This document shows, piece after piece, positions 19,072-28,781 of a stretch of 64,000 nucleotides of DNA; the first letter of the stretch is position 1; each line of letters begins with the position of its first letter. Under the pieces are notes generated by a model, which was given only the letters and a program-made list of their open reading frames with translations, searched no databases and was not told the DNA's origin. Where the stretch lies: NCBI RefSeq assembly GCF_002204795.1, contig NZ_NIXO01000003.1, forward strand, positions 62,001 to 126,000, written 5' to 3'. The translations under genes and the position numbers were made by a program. The DNA is from Pseudomonas sp. K2I15. Its GTDB lineage: Bacteria > Pseudomonadota > Gammaproteobacteria > Pseudomonadales > Pseudomonadaceae.

Positions 19072-19282
19072 GACGGCGCCTTCTTGTGGGTTATTGGATA
19101 GGCATGCAGTGGCCCTACAGTGAACCCATCAACGGCGCCGCGATTGATGTTTTGCGCAGGCTGCGATGACGAAATCAGCACAATGGCGAACACTCGACAC
19201 GCCGCCGCTCATGCGGCAATCTGCTTGCCAGGCACCGCCCGCCGGGCGCCTGGCCTATCCGCAAAATGCAGGAGAGAGCGTC

Positions 19283-20062
19283 ATGATGCAGAGCGCGTTC
19301 GCGACCCTTTGCCAAGGGAGCGAGACCCACCGCCCGCACACCATTGAAGAATTACTGGCCGGTGTAGGGCTGTTATTGCCGATGCTCGACGTGATTCCCA
19401 ATGCCGCGATCTTTATCAAGGACGACCAGGCGCGCTACGTATTGGCCAACCGCACGCTGGTGCAGCGGTGCGGGTTGAAGCACCTGCAACCGTTGCTCGG
19501 GAAAACCAGCGCCGAGGTATTTCCTGCGCAGTTGGGGCCCGGCTATACCGAACAGGATCGGCGGGTTCTGGAGCAGGGGTTTGTTTTGGAAGACCAGTTG
19601 GAATTGCACCTGTACGGCACCCGCGAGCCGGGTTGGTGCCTGACGCACAAATGGCCGCTGTATAACCGCGATGGCGCGATCATCGGCCTGGCGGGCATCT
19701 CGGTCGACCTGCAAACCGCCAGTGAAACCCACCCGGCCTATCAACGCCTGGCGGCGGTGGATGAGTACATTCGGGCGCACTTCAATCGGCGTGTCACGTT
19801 GGGTGAACTGACGCGGATTGCCGGGATTTCAGTGGCGCAGCTGGAGCGCTACTGCAAGCGCGTGTTCCACCTGACGCCGCGCCAGATGATCCAGAAGGTG
19901 CGCCTGGAACATGCGCACCTCCTGCTGCATACCGAGATGCCGATCACTGAAGTGGCGCTGCAGTGTGGTTATACCGACCACAGTGCGTTTACCCGGCAGT
20001 TCAAGGCGTTGACCGGGTTTACACCGCGCCAGTATCGGCAGGCGACAGCGGCGCCCGCCTGA
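19283..20062 (+). CDS. PAS-domain AraC family regulator of the hydroxyproline cluster
   Basis: About 259 residues from MMQSAFATL, with GGAGAG upstream. The N-terminal half is a PAS-like sensor (DVIPNAAIFIKDDQARYVLA, then LGKTSAEVFP). The C-terminal half holds two AraC helix-turn-helix motifs (VTLGELTRIAGISVAQLERY and EVALQCGYTDHSAFTRQFKA). It is divergent from the permease gene across 211 bases, the normal place for the activator of this operon (LhpR in P. aeruginosa is also AraC-type). A PAS sensor is unusual among AraC activators. Ligand unknown; hydroxyproline or an intermediate is expected. Confidence 0.88.
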   Translation: MMQSAFATLCQGSETHRPHTIEELLAGVGLLLPMLDVIPNAAIFIKDDQARYVLANRTLVQRCGLKHLQPLLGKTSAEVFPAQLGPGYTEQDRRVLEQGFVLEDQLELHLYGTREPGWCLTHKWPLYNRDGAIIGLAGISVDLQTASETHPAYQRLAAVDEYIRAHFNRRVTLGELTRIAGISVAQLERYCKRVFHLTPRQMIQKVRLEHAHLLLHTEMPITEVALQCGYTDHSAFTRQFKALTGFTPRQYRQATAAPA

Positions 20063-20075
20063 AAACGGGTTGCTG

Positions 20076-20990
20076 TCAGCGGCTGGCCTTCAGCGTTTCA
20101 AACATCGCCTGCGCCGCCAGTGCATGCACCTTGCGCGTCGGGTGCCATTCATCCCAGTAGTAATGCGCGTCCGGGTTTTCACACACGGGTTTCACGTCCG
20201 GATAGGTGTGTTGGCATGGCGCATCCAGGTCTTTCAACCCCGCAACCCCGGGTGCTGCGCGCAGCTTGTCGCTGAATGCCACGTGGTCGAAGTAACTGAT
20301 ACTGACCTGATGCGCTTTAGCCAATGCGCTCAGCACCACCGGCAGTTTTTGTTCGAGCGCCTGCTGGTAGCTTTTGGCATTCTCCACCTGATTGCCCTGC
20401 ACCACGGCCGGCACATGACTCAAGTCCGTCGTGCCCACCACCATCACCTGCTTCGCACCGGCGGCGATCAGCGTCTCGGTGGCCTTCTGGATGTTCGCCA
20501 CGCTGTTCTGACTGAGCACGGCAACCGATTCCGGGTGCGAGAAATCCGCCCATTCAAAAAAGTCGTTGGCCGAGATGAAAATGAAATACAGCGCCTTCGG
20601 GTCCGCTGCGTGTGCCTTGGCGGCCTTCAGGTAATCAGCGACTTGCCCCAAAACGCCAGTGTCACGGGCGGGCTCCATCCAGGCGTAGTAGTTACCGTTG
20701 CCACTCTTGGCGCCGCCCACTGCGTAGTCGGTCAAGGGTGTTTTCAAGGCGTGAGCCAGGTTCTCGACGGCCGTCGGGCCATTGCTCCAGCGGCCTTTCC
20801 AATACAACGAGCCGGGCAGTTCCTGCGCATCCTTGACCTTCTGCGTGGCCAGGGTTTTGGTGAAGCGTTCACCCGCGCCATTGTCGGAGTAGCTGTCACC
20901 GAACGCATACAGGTGATCGTAGCGGGGGGCGCCAAAAGCAGTGGAGGCGGTCAGTACCAATAGAGTGGCCAAGCAAGCGCGTAGTGTCAT
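20076..20990 (-). CDS. Exported SGNH/GDSL-family esterase
   Basis: A protein of 304 residues. Signal peptide MTLRACLATLLVLTASTAFG, cut before APRYD. The four SGNH blocks are present: GDSYSDNG (nucleophile Ser) at about residue 31, GGAKSGNGN, ISANDFFEW, and the Asp/His pair in DEWHPTRKVH. Members are secreted or periplasmic lipases and esterases. The closest types are the thermolabile-haemolysin-like or phospholipase GDSL proteins. Its gene converges with the AraC gene 13 bases away. Confidence 0.88.
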   Translation of the reverse strand: MTLRACLATLLVLTASTAFGAPRYDHLYAFGDSYSDNGAGERFTKTLATQKVKDAQELPGSLYWKGRWSNGPTAVENLAHALKTPLTDYAVGGAKSGNGNYYAWMEPARDTGVLGQVADYLKAAKAHAADPKALYFIFISANDFFEWADFSHPESVAVLSQNSVANIQKATETLIAAGAKQVMVVGTTDLSHVPAVVQGNQVENAKSYQQALEQKLPVVLSALAKAHQVSISYFDHVAFSDKLRAAPGVAGLKDLDAPCQHTYPDVKPVCENPDAHYYWDEWHPTRKVHALAAQAMFETLKASR

Positions 20991-21155
20991 TGGAAATCTC
21001 CCGGGTGGTCACTCCAGAGTACCGGCGGCGACGTGTTTGCCTTGGGGCGGTTGCGACCTGTGTGTAGCTGAGGGCGCAAAGACTGTCCCGTATGCGACAA
21101 GTGGCAATCGCTGGTAATGTCAGCAGGATTGGGCATTCACATCAGGGAGATTGAG

Positions 21156-21581
21156 ATGGCGTTAGCGATAGAGTTGTCTTTCGACGTTACGGAGCAAGAG
21201 CGCCAGGCCATCCTCCAACCGCTGAGGGAATACAACATCAGCCAATGCGGCGAGAACCCGTTTGAAACCTTCGGGCTGTTGCTGCGTGATCCTGGCAGCC
21301 AGGAAGTGGTGGGCGGCCTCTACGGCAAAATTGCCTATGGTTGGATGTTCGTTGAGCTCTTGAGCGTGCCTGAGTCAATGCGCACCCAAGGCACCGGTTC
21401 ACGCCTGATGCGCACGGCTGAGGACCTGGCACGGGAGAAAGGCTGTGCGGGGATCTGGCTGGACACCTTCAGCTTCCAGGCGCCCGGGTTTTATCGAAAA
21501 CTGGGCTTTAGCGAGTTCGGGCATATTGCCGACTACCCGCCAGGGCACAAGCGCCACTTTTTCCAGAAGCACCTGGCCTAG
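21156..21581 (+). CDS. GNAT family N-acetyltransferase
   Basis: A protein of 141 residues from MALAIELSFDVTEQ, with AGGGAG ahead. The acetyl-CoA pyrophosphate loop is RTQGTGSRLMRTAE, following the strand WMFVELLSVPESM. The C-terminus has the typical GFYRKLGFSEFGHIADYPPG. Small stand-alone acetyltransferase of unknown substrate. It converges with, and overlaps by four bases, the histidine kinase gene. Confidence 0.88.
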   Translation: MALAIELSFDVTEQERQAILQPLREYNISQCGENPFETFGLLLRDPGSQEVVGGLYGKIAYGWMFVELLSVPESMRTQGTGSRLMRTAEDLAREKGCAGIWLDTFSFQAPGFYRKLGFSEFGHIADYPPGHKRHFFQKHLA

Positions 21582-22930
21582 CGCTCACCGGCAAGGCTCA
21601 CCGTGATACACAACCCGGTGTGGTTGATTTCATCGGTGAAGCCCATTTGCACCCGTGCTCCGGTTCGCTCGGCGATCGCCTTGACGATCGAAAGTCCCAG
21701 CCCGGAGCCGGCTTCTTCAGTCCCCAGGCTGCGATAAAACGGATCAAACACCCGTGCGTGTTCATCCGCCGCAATTCCCGGCCCGGTGTCCTTGACCTGC
21801 AACCGCGCAGAGCCCAGCACCCGCTCTACCGACAGGTCGACCCGACCGCCCTCGGGGGTGTAGCGGATTGCGTTATCCACCAGGTTCTTGACCAGGGTGA
21901 ACAGGTCCAGTTCGTTAATGATGACCTGTACGTCCTCGATGCTCTCCACGCCGATATCGATGCGTTTACGCTCGGCCAATGGCAGCAGGTCTTCCAGCAC
22001 CTGGCGATACACCGCGTGCACGGACACGGCTGCCAGTGGCCGGTTTGCGGTGGATTGCGCGGCGGCCAGGGTTAACAACTGATCGATCAATTTGCGCCCG
22101 CGCTCGATGCCTCGAATCAACGGCAGCAGGCGTTCGCGGGCTTGCGTTGGCATCTCGCTGGCCGCCAGTCGCTCGGCTTGCAGCGACAGTGCCGTCATCG
22201 GCGAGCGAAGCTCATGGGCGGCGTCGGCGACAAAGCGGCGCTGGCTGTCCATGGACTGCGCAATCCGTTCGAGCAGGCGGTTGATGGCGATGACAAACGG
22301 GCGTACCTCGGTGGGCAAATGCTGTTCATCAATCGGGTGCAGTTCCTGTTCGGCACGCTGGTCGATTTCTGCCGCCAGGCTGGCGATGGGGCGAAACAGC
22401 TTGCGCACCAGGTCGCCGACCACCAACAGCAATACCGGAAACAGGATCAGAAACGGCAACAAGCTGCGCCAGGCGCTCTCGCGGGCGTCCTTGTCGCGCC
22501 CGCCGGTTTCCTGGGCGACAGCAATGCGCTCGCCGCGCGCGGTGGTGCGGACCAGCACGCGAAACGCTTCGCCACCGACCTCGACCGTGGACAAGCCATC
22601 GGCCAGGGTGGTGGGCAGCGGCAGCGGGATCACCTCATCGTCTCCAGCCAAGGCCTGCTTGCCGTCAGCCAGGTACTGAATGATCACCCGTGACTCTTCG
22701 TCATCGCCTTCGATGCCCTGGCCTTCGGGATAGCGCATCGTCATCTGCTGGCGGTCGAACAGCACCGCCACCTGGCGCAGCGTATCGTCCTGCAGTTCGT
22801 GGGCCTCATCGAAGGCCGAGACGAACGCGAACACACTGGCGAGGGCGGCCACCAGCAGAATCGCCAGGGCCAGGGCCACGGAGAGCCTGAGCTGGACCGA
22901 CTCGGTCAAACGTTTTTTGAAACCATCCAT
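21578..22930 (-). CDS. Sensor histidine kinase, QseC-like
   Basis: A protein of 450 residues. Membrane helices lie at about residues 16-38 and 162-182, enclosing a periplasmic domain of some 120 residues. A HAMP linker follows, then the H-box FVADAAHELRSPMTAL with the phosphorylated His, the N-box VKNLVDNAIRYTPEGG, and G-boxes DTGPGIA and GSGLGLSIV. It phosphorylates the response regulator encoded just upstream, whose frame overlaps it by 25 bases. Signal unknown; the QseC/PmrB-type layout is shared by several metal or cation sensors. Confidence 0.92.
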   Translation of the reverse strand: MDGFKKRLTESVQLRLSVALALAILLVAALASVFAFVSAFDEAHELQDDTLRQVAVLFDRQQMTMRYPEGQGIEGDDEESRVIIQYLADGKQALAGDDEVIPLPLPTTLADGLSTVEVGGEAFRVLVRTTARGERIAVAQETGGRDKDARESAWRSLLPFLILFPVLLLVVGDLVRKLFRPIASLAAEIDQRAEQELHPIDEQHLPTEVRPFVIAINRLLERIAQSMDSQRRFVADAAHELRSPMTALSLQAERLAASEMPTQARERLLPLIRGIERGRKLIDQLLTLAAAQSTANRPLAAVSVHAVYRQVLEDLLPLAERKRIDIGVESIEDVQVIINELDLFTLVKNLVDNAIRYTPEGGRVDLSVERVLGSARLQVKDTGPGIAADEHARVFDPFYRSLGTEEAGSGLGLSIVKAIAERTGARVQMGFTDEINHTGLCITVSLAGER

Positions 22931-23571
22931 CCCATGCCCCTGACGTTCTTGATGACGTGGCTGCCCAACTTGCGCCGCAGGGCGTGAATCAGAAACTCGA
23001 TGGCGTTGCTTTCCACCTCATTGCCCCAGCCATACAGGCGGTCTTCGAGTTCGCTGCGCGAGAGGATCGCCCCCGGGCGGATCAACAAGGCTTGCAACAG
23101 CGCGAACTCGCGGCTGGAGAGGGCCACGCCGCTGTGTTCGTCCGTGCTGGCCTGCTTGGAGAGCAAGTCCAGCGAGACCACGCCGTTTCCCAGCAAGGGC
23201 AGGGCGGCGCCGCCCTTGCGCCGCAACACCGCGCGCATGCGAGCGAGCAGTTCGGCCATGTCGAAGGGTTTGAGCAGGTAGTCGTCAGCGCCACCGTCGA
23301 GGCCACGCAGCCGGTCGTCGAGGCTGTCCCGGGCGGTGATGATCAGCAAGGGCACCGGGTTGTTGCGCGCGCGAATGCTGGCCAGCACGTCGAGGCCGTC
23401 CTTGCCGGGCAGGCCGAGGTCCAGCAACACCAGGTCGTAGGCGTGGGTGTCCAGTGCGGCGAGGCCGGTGAGGCCGTTCTTGACCCAGTCGGCGGCATAG
23501 CTCGCGTCGGTGAGGGCGCGCTGGATCGCGTCGCCAATCATCGGGTCGTCTTCGACCAGCAATATCCGCAT
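22906..23571 (-). CDS. OmpR-family response regulator, QseB-like
   Basis: A protein of 221 residues from MRILLVEDDPMIGDAIQRAL, preceded by CAGGAGCG. The receiver domain has its acidic pocket in VEDD, the phospho-acceptor Asp in LVLLDLGLPGKDG and the Lys in LLKPFDM. The winged-helix output domain covers SSREFALLQALL to NVRGMGWM. First gene of the two-component pair. A lipoprotein and a DUF347 membrane-protein gene lie upstream in the same direction and may be its targets. Confidence 0.93.
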   Translation of the reverse strand: MRILLVEDDPMIGDAIQRALTDASYAADWVKNGLTGLAALDTHAYDLVLLDLGLPGKDGLDVLASIRARNNPVPLLIITARDSLDDRLRGLDGGADDYLLKPFDMAELLARMRAVLRRKGGAALPLLGNGVVSLDLLSKQASTDEHSGVALSSREFALLQALLIRPGAILSRSELEDRLYGWGNEVESNAIEFLIHALRRKLGSHVIKNVRGMGWMVSKNV

Positions 23572-23658
23572 GTAGCGCTCCTGCATGAAAGAGGCGCGAG
23601 GGTGGTGACCGTCGCGCCTGTAGTGAAGCACCGATGGGGCGGTTTGTCCGCCGTGGGG

Positions 23659-24093
23659 TTAGGGCTTGGCTTTCATCGAGTCAAACGCTTGCATCAGCGT
23701 GCCCATGGCGGCCTTGCAGTCGGCCTGGTTCGGGCTGCCGGCACGCAGCGCGTCCAGGGCGTGGTCGATGGCTTTGTCCACTACATGCCAGTCGCTGGCG
23801 GCGCGCGGTTTGATCCCGGCTTCGGCCGAGTCCCAGGTGGTTTCCAGGTCTTTGATCCGGGCTTTGGCGCCGATCAGGTCATTCTTGTTGACGAGGGCGG
23901 TCACGTCCGCAGCGATGGCGCGGAACTCGCTCAGGTCGCCCAGTTTCGAGCCCGCCTGGTTCAGGGTCGCCACGGCATTGCCGGTGGCGGCGGCAGGCTT
24001 GTCGGCAGGTTTCGAGCAGCCGGCAGCGATGCTCAGCAAGAAGATCGACGAGACGATGGCCGCGTGACGAATAAGGGTGTGTGCGAAGCGCAT
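23659..24093 (-). CDS. Putative lipoprotein of 144 residues
   Basis: Starts at [16 protein letters not shown] with CAGGAAA upstream. The hydrophobic stretch [14 protein letters not shown] ends in a lipobox with Cys25. The mature part is mostly helical and includes [20 protein letters not shown] and [21 protein letters not shown] do not recognise a named domain with confidence. It lies 19 bases after the DUF347 gene and 87 bases before the response regulator, all in one direction, so these four genes may form an operon. Confidence 0.8.
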   Translation of the reverse strand: MRFAHTLIRHAAIVSSIFLLSIAAGCSKPADKPAAATGNAVATLNQAGSKLGDLSEFRAIAADVTALVNKNDLIGAKARIKDLETTWDSAEAGIKPRAASDWHVVDKAIDHALDALRAGSPNQADCKAAMGTLMQAFDSMKAKP

Positions 24094-24112
24094 GATGATT
24101 TTCCTGACGGGT

Positions 24113-24877
24113 TTATTGAGTGATGGATTTGCGATGGCCGACGCTGATTTGGGCTGCGGCCACCAGCAGGACGATGACGCAGAGGAAGATCGCGCTGGTC
24201 CAGGTGGCGCCCATGCCCAGGCCGCCATAGGTCTTGGCCTGGGTCAGCAAGTCGCCCAGGGACGCACCGAACGGACGGGTGAGGATGTAGGCGATCCAGA
24301 AGGCCGGCACCACGTTGGCCCCCATGCGCCAGGCCAGCAGCGTGGCGGCGATCAGAGCTGCGAAGATCACGGCGCCAAGGGTGAACCCCAGGCCCAGTGC
24401 TTCAGTGGCCAGGTCGCCGGCGGCAGTGCCGAGGGCAAAGGTGCAAAGCACCGTGGCCCAATAGAACAATTCCCGGCGCGGGGTGACGATGGCGCGGATC
24501 GACAGGGTGTGTTCCGCCCGGTACCAGACCAGGAAATTGACCGCCAGCAACACCGAGAAAATCGCCGTGCTGGTGTAGAGGCTGACGTCGAGTTTGTCGG
24601 TGAGGATGTCGGTGATCTGCGTGCCGACGATGCTCACCAGCACCACGGTCAGCCAGTAGATCCAGGGGGTGTAGGCCTTGGTGCGCAATTGGCAGAACAG
24701 CGCGATCGCCAGCAGGGTTGCCATGCCGAGGCTGGTCCAGCCGGCGCCGAACCCGGCGTCGACGGCGAGAAAGTCGGCGCCGGTTTCGCCCACGGTCGTC
24801 GACATCACCTTGATCACCCAGAATGACAGCGTCACCTCGGGCACTTTGTTCAGCCAACGGGCTGCTGTGGCATTCAT
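24113..24877 (-). CDS. COG4705-like membrane protein with DUF347 repeats
   Basis: A protein of 254 residues, start chosen at [15 protein letters not shown] with CAGGAGAGG upstream. About eight membrane helices occur in four related two-helix repeats. Repeat-defining motifs are [17 protein letters not shown] near residue 23 and [14 protein letters not shown] near residue 210. These match what I recall of the DUF347 repeat, whose function is unknown. Acidic and glycine residues inside the membrane motifs suggest a transporter, but that is inference. It stands in front of a lipoprotein and a two-component system. Confidence 0.82.
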   Translation of the reverse strand: MNATAARWLNKVPEVTLSFWVIKVMSTTVGETGADFLAVDAGFGAGWTSLGMATLLAIALFCQLRTKAYTPWIYWLTVVLVSIVGTQITDILTDKLDVSLYTSTAIFSVLLAVNFLVWYRAEHTLSIRAIVTPRRELFYWATVLCTFALGTAAGDLATEALGLGFTLGAVIFAALIAATLLAWRMGANVVPAFWIAYILTRPFGASLGDLLTQAKTYGGLGMGATWTSAIFLCVIVLLVAAAQISVGHRKSITQ

Positions 24878-24935
24878 CGGGGTTACCTCTCCTGTGCGCG
24901 GCAAGTGGCGCAGGGGAGAAGGTACGGCACGAAAC

Positions 24936-25991
24936 TTAGCTGGGACTGAGGGCCGTCAATACATGCGCCCGGCCCACGGTGGTCAGGTGCACGGCGCTGC
25001 CGGTGGGCGGCGCCTGCAGGCCGGAACTGCGCACCAGCAAGGATCGGCCTGTGCCCGATTGCAACGCCACGGTCAGGGTGCAGGTGTTGCCGCCAAAGTC
25101 ACGCTCGGTCACCACGCCCTGGCAGCCGGAGGCGTCTGCCTCGCCCAGGCTGATGTGCAGTTGCTCGGGACGCAACATGATCTGCGCCAACGCGTGGTTG
25201 CCCTGGCTGTTGACCGGGATGCGGCCCAGGTCGCAATGCGCCCAGCCCCCTTCGATCCGGGCGGGCATCAGCACGGCATCGCCGAGAAACAGGGCGGTCT
25301 GCTCGTCCCTGGGAAACTGATACAGGTCCATGGGATTGCCGGATTGCACCAGGCAACCCTGACGCATCACGGCCAACTGATCGGCGAATGACAGCGCTTC
25401 GCTCTGGTCATGGGTTACCAGAATGGTGGTCACGCCCGCGTCTTCCAGCAGCCTGGCGACCATCTTGCGCATCGCCGCGCGCAAGCCGGTGTCCAGTGCT
25501 GAAAAGGGTTCATCCAGCAACATCAGCCGGGGCTGCTGCGCCAGTGCCCGGGCCAGCGCCACACGCTGTTGCTGGCCGCCGGAGAGTTCATGGGGCCAAC
25601 GCTTGGCCATGTTCGCGTCGAGCGCCACGCTGTCCATCAGTTCGGCAATTCGCAGTTGCCGGGCATCGCCCTTGGCGTTGAGGCCGAAGCCGATGTTGTC
25701 GGCCACCGTCATGTGCGGGAACAACGCGCCGTCTTGCGGCACGTAGCCGATCAGGCGTTGATGGGCCGGTACTTCGTGCTTGTCATCCACCAGCACCTGG
25801 CCATTGAGGGTGAGGCTGCCGGAATCGGGGAACTCGAAACCGGCAATCATCCGCAGCAAGGTGGTTTTGCCCGAGCCGGAAGGCCCGACGATAACTGTCC
25901 GGCTGCCGGTGGGCACCGACAGGTTGATGTTTTCCAGGGCGCGTTGGGTGCCGAAGGATTTGCAGATCGCGGTGAGTTCGAGAGCGTTCAT
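24936..25991 (-). CDS. Iron(III) ABC transporter, ATP-binding protein (FbpC type)
   Basis: A protein of 351 residues. Walker [14 protein letters not shown] near residue 38, Q-loop YVPQDGALF, signature [15 protein letters not shown], Walker [13 protein letters not shown], and H-loop [14 protein letters not shown]-terminal TOBE-like domain follows. This is the Fe3+/spermidine-type ATPase group. Its ATG overlaps the permease stop by four bases. It powers ferric iron import with the two genes upstream. Confidence 0.92.
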   Translation of the reverse strand: MNALELTAICKSFGTQRALENINLSVPTGSRTVIVGPSGSGKTTLLRMIAGFEFPDSGSLTLNGQVLVDDKHEVPAHQRLIGYVPQDGALFPHMTVADNIGFGLNAKGDARQLRIAELMDSVALDANMAKRWPHELSGGQQQRVALARALAQQPRLMLLDEPFSALDTGLRAAMRKMVARLLEDAGVTTILVTHDQSEALSFADQLAVMRQGCLVQSGNPMDLYQFPRDEQTALFLGDAVLMPARIEGGWAHCDLGRIPVNSQGNHALAQIMLRPEQLHISLGEADASGCQGVVTERDFGGNTCTLTVALQSGTGRSLLVRSSGLQAPPTGSAVHLTTVGRAHVLTALSPS

Positions 25992-27589
25992 CGGCCAGCC
26001 GTGCGTTTGGATTGGTGATAAAGAAGACCGGTCAGCGGCAGCGACAGCAGGATCATCAGCAGCGCATAGGGCGCTGCGGCTGCGTAGTCGATTTCACTGG
26101 TCATGGCCCAGAAGCCCGTGGCCAGGGTGCGTGTGCCGTTGGGGGCGAGCAACAGGGTGGCGGTCAGCTCGTTGGTGATTGCCAGGAACACCAGCGCGGC
26201 GCCGGCGGCAGCACCCGGTGCGGCGAGGCGCAAGGTGATCAGCCACAAGGCCCGGCCGGGGGAGCGGCCGAGGCTGCGGGCCATGTTTTCCAGCTCCACC
26301 GGCGCCTGGGCGATGCCGGCGCGCAAGCTCACCAGCGCCCGTGGCAGGAACATCAGCATATAGGCCAGCAGCACGGTGATGGTGGTCTGGTAGATCGGCC
26401 GGGCGAAGTGGATGGTCACGGTCACCAGGGCCAGCGCCACGACAATGCCGGGCAGCGAGCTGGTGATGTAGTTGCAGCTTTCCAGCACCCGTTGCAAGCG
26501 GCCCGGTGCACGAATCGACAGCCAGGCAATCGGCACGGCTGCGCAGGTGGTCAGCACCGCACCGGCGATGCCCAACAACAGGGTTTGCTCCAGCGCCGGC
26601 AGCAATTCCCCCAGTTGCCAGACCTCGCGGCCACCGGCAATCAGCCATTTGCCCAAGGTGATCAGCGGCACGCCGAGGGCCAGCAGGCAGGTCGCGGTTT
26701 GCAAACCCAGAGCGAGGGCGGTGGTGCCCGCGTTCAATCGTACGATCCGTTGTTCCCGCGCGCTGCCCGAGCCGACACGGGCGTAGCGGGCATTACCCCG
26801 GGCGGCCGACTCGGCGGTGAGCATCGCCAGGCAGCACAGCGCCAGCACGGCGGCGAGCATGTTCGCCGCCGGGCCATTGAAGGTGGATTTGAACTGATCG
26901 AAGATCGCCGTGGTGAAGGTGTCAAAACGGATCATCGCGTACAGGCCGTATTCGGCCAGCAAGTGCAGGCCCACCAGCAGCGCACCGCCGCAGATCGCCA
27001 GGCGCAGTTGCGGCACCACCACCCGGAAAAACACCGCCCACGGCTTGAGCCCGAGGGATTCGGCCACGTCTTCGATGGCGGGGTCTAGCCTGCGTAGGGT
27101 CGCCGCCACCGGCAAGTAGAGAAACGGGAAATAGGCAATCACCGACACCAGCACGCCAGCCGGCAGGCCGTGAATCGACGGCACCAGGCTGACCCAGGCG
27201 TAGCTGTGCACAAATGCCGGCACCGCCAGCGGTGCGACGGCCAATAGCGACCACGCCCTCCGTCCGGGCAGGTTGCTGCGCTCCGTGAGCCAGGCCAGCG
27301 CGACGCCCAACACCACGCATAAGGGCAGGGTGATCAGCACCAGCAATACGGTGTTGACCAGCAGCTCGCCAACGCGCGGCCGCAGCACCAGCGCGGCAAT
27401 CTGCGCCCAGCCAATCTGCCAGGACACGCCGATCACAAAGGCAATCGGCAGCAGCGCCAGCAGCGAAACCAATACGGATAAACCGGTCACCCACGCGCCG
27501 CCGCGGCCTTTAAACAGGCCACGGGAGCGTCGAGAGGAGCGGGCGGGCAACGTTTGCGCGATACCCGGCGGCAGGGTTTCAGGCAGCAA
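25988..27589 (-). CDS. Iron(III) ABC transporter permease (FbpB type)
   Basis: A protein of 533 residues, double the usual permease length, made of two fused membrane halves of about six helices each. Each half carries the cytoplasmic EAA-type loop ([20 protein letters not shown] and [20 protein letters not shown]). This two-in-one arrangement is characteristic of FbpB/AfuB ferric permeases. It forms the inner-membrane channel for the adjacent ATPase and binding protein, and its start directly abuts the end of the binding-protein gene. Confidence 0.93.
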   Translation of the reverse strand: MLPETLPPGIAQTLPARSSRRSRGLFKGRGGAWVTGLSVLVSLLALLPIAFVIGVSWQIGWAQIAALVLRPRVGELLVNTVLLVLITLPLCVVLGVALAWLTERSNLPGRRAWSLLAVAPLAVPAFVHSYAWVSLVPSIHGLPAGVLVSVIAYFPFLYLPVAATLRRLDPAIEDVAESLGLKPWAVFFRVVVPQLRLAICGGALLVGLHLLAEYGLYAMIRFDTFTTAIFDQFKSTFNGPAANMLAAVLALCCLAMLTAESAARGNARYARVGSGSAREQRIVRLNAGTTALALGLQTATCLLALGVPLITLGKWLIAGGREVWQLGELLPALEQTLLLGIAGAVLTTCAAVPIAWLSIRAPGRLQRVLESCNYITSSLPGIVVALALVTVTIHFARPIYQTTITVLLAYMLMFLPRALVSLRAGIAQAPVELENMARSLGRSPGRALWLITLRLAAPGAAAGAALVFLAITNELTATLLLAPNGTRTLATGFWAMTSEIDYAAAAPYALLMILLSLPLTGLLYHQSKRTAGR

Positions 27590-28606
27590 TCAGAGCAGTC
27601 CGGCCTGGGTCATGAGTTCGACGGCTTTTTTGCTGTCGAGTTTGGACGCGTCGACCTTCGGCGCATCGAGTTGCGCCAGCGGCACCAGTTTCGGGTTCGA
27701 CTGGGCGTTCTGGCCCACAGCGTATTCGAACGAGTTGCCGGTTTCGAGAATCGCCTGGCCGTCTTTGCCGCTGATCCACTTCAGGAACGCCTGCGCCTGT
27801 TCCTGATGTTTGCTGGAGGCCAGGACGCCGCCGCCGGAGATGCTGACAAAAGCGCCCGGGTCCTGGTGCTTGAAGTAGTGCAGCGCGGTGTTCTTGCTGT
27901 TTTCGCCGGTCTTGGCCTGATCGACGAAGCTGTAGTAGTGATAAATAACGCCGCTGTCGACTTGGCCAGCGTTAACGGCTTTAAGCACTGCGCTGTTGCC
28001 GCGGTAAAGGGTGGCGTTGGCTTTCATCGCCTTGAGCCAGTCGAGGGTGGCGGCTTCGCCCTTGAGTTCCAGCACGGCGGCGACAATGGCCTGGAAGTCA
28101 GCACCGGCCGGGGAGGCGGCCCATCGGCCTTTCCAGCTTGGCGAGGCGAGGTCGAGCAAGGACTTTGGCAGGTCAGCTTCTTTCAAGGTGCTCGGGTTGT
28201 AGACAAACACCGTGGAGCGCGCGGCGATCCCCAGCCACTTGCCGTGGGCCGGGCGATAAGCTGCGCCGACCTGTTCCAGGGTACCCGGTGCCACGGGGGC
28301 GAACAGCCCCGCGTTGTCTACCAGCACCATGGCCGGGGAGTTTTCGGTGAGGAATACGTCTGCCGGTGACGCGCTGCCTTCCTGGATGATCTGGTTGCCC
28401 ATCTCGGTGTCGTCGCCATTGCGTATGGTGACCGGGATCCCTGTTTCCTGGGTAAAGCCTTCAACCCAGGCCTTGGTCAGGCTTTCGTGTTGGGCGTTGT
28501 AGACCACGATGCCCACCGTGTCGCTCGCCGCGTAGGCGTGCCCGGCGCTGACCAATGCAGTGGCCAGCAGGGCCTGTTTCAGAAAGGAAGGGATGCGGGT
28601 AATCAT
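27590..28606 (-). CDS. Iron(III) ABC transporter substrate-binding protein (FbpA type)
   Basis: A protein of 338 residues with signal peptide ending HAYA before ASDTV. The fold begins GIVVYNAQHESLTKAWVEGF. The ferric-transferrin-like tyrosine pair is visible in GVIYHYYSFVDQA, the usual iron ligands. It captures ferric iron in the periplasm and hands it to the permease. First gene of the operon, with a Fur-like site about 50 bases upstream. Confidence 0.93.
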   Translation of the reverse strand: MITRIPSFLKQALLATALVSAGHAYAASDTVGIVVYNAQHESLTKAWVEGFTQETGIPVTIRNGDDTEMGNQIIQEGSASPADVFLTENSPAMVLVDNAGLFAPVAPGTLEQVGAAYRPAHGKWLGIAARSTVFVYNPSTLKEADLPKSLLDLASPSWKGRWAASPAGADFQAIVAAVLELKGEAATLDWLKAMKANATLYRGNSAVLKAVNAGQVDSGVIYHYYSFVDQAKTGENSKNTALHYFKHQDPGAFVSISGGGVLASSKHQEQAQAFLKWISGKDGQAILETGNSFEYAVGQNAQSNPKLVPLAQLDAPKVDASKLDSKKAVELMTQAGLL

Positions 28607-28654
28607 GCCGGGCGAGCTCCTGGTTTATCTGGGGACGATGCGTGTTGACTCTAG

Positions 28655-28673
28655 TTCAATAGGAATCATTTGC
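28655..28673. promoter_or_regulatory. Candidate Fur box upstream of the iron ABC operon
   Basis: The 19 bases TTCAATAGGAATCATTTGC match the classical Fur consensus at 11 of 19 positions, counted by eye, with the right half AATCATT intact. The site is 49 bases upstream of the binding-protein start, where a promoter is expected. The link of Fur to ferric ABC importers is well established. Confidence 0.4.
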
Positions 28674-28781
28674 ATGTTTGGGCGCGGCGAATGTAGAGCG
28701 GGGAATGAGAAAAAAACGTCAAATAAATCGTTAATACTCGTGATGAGACCCAGGGAATTGCGTCTGCGTTGTGGCAGGGCG

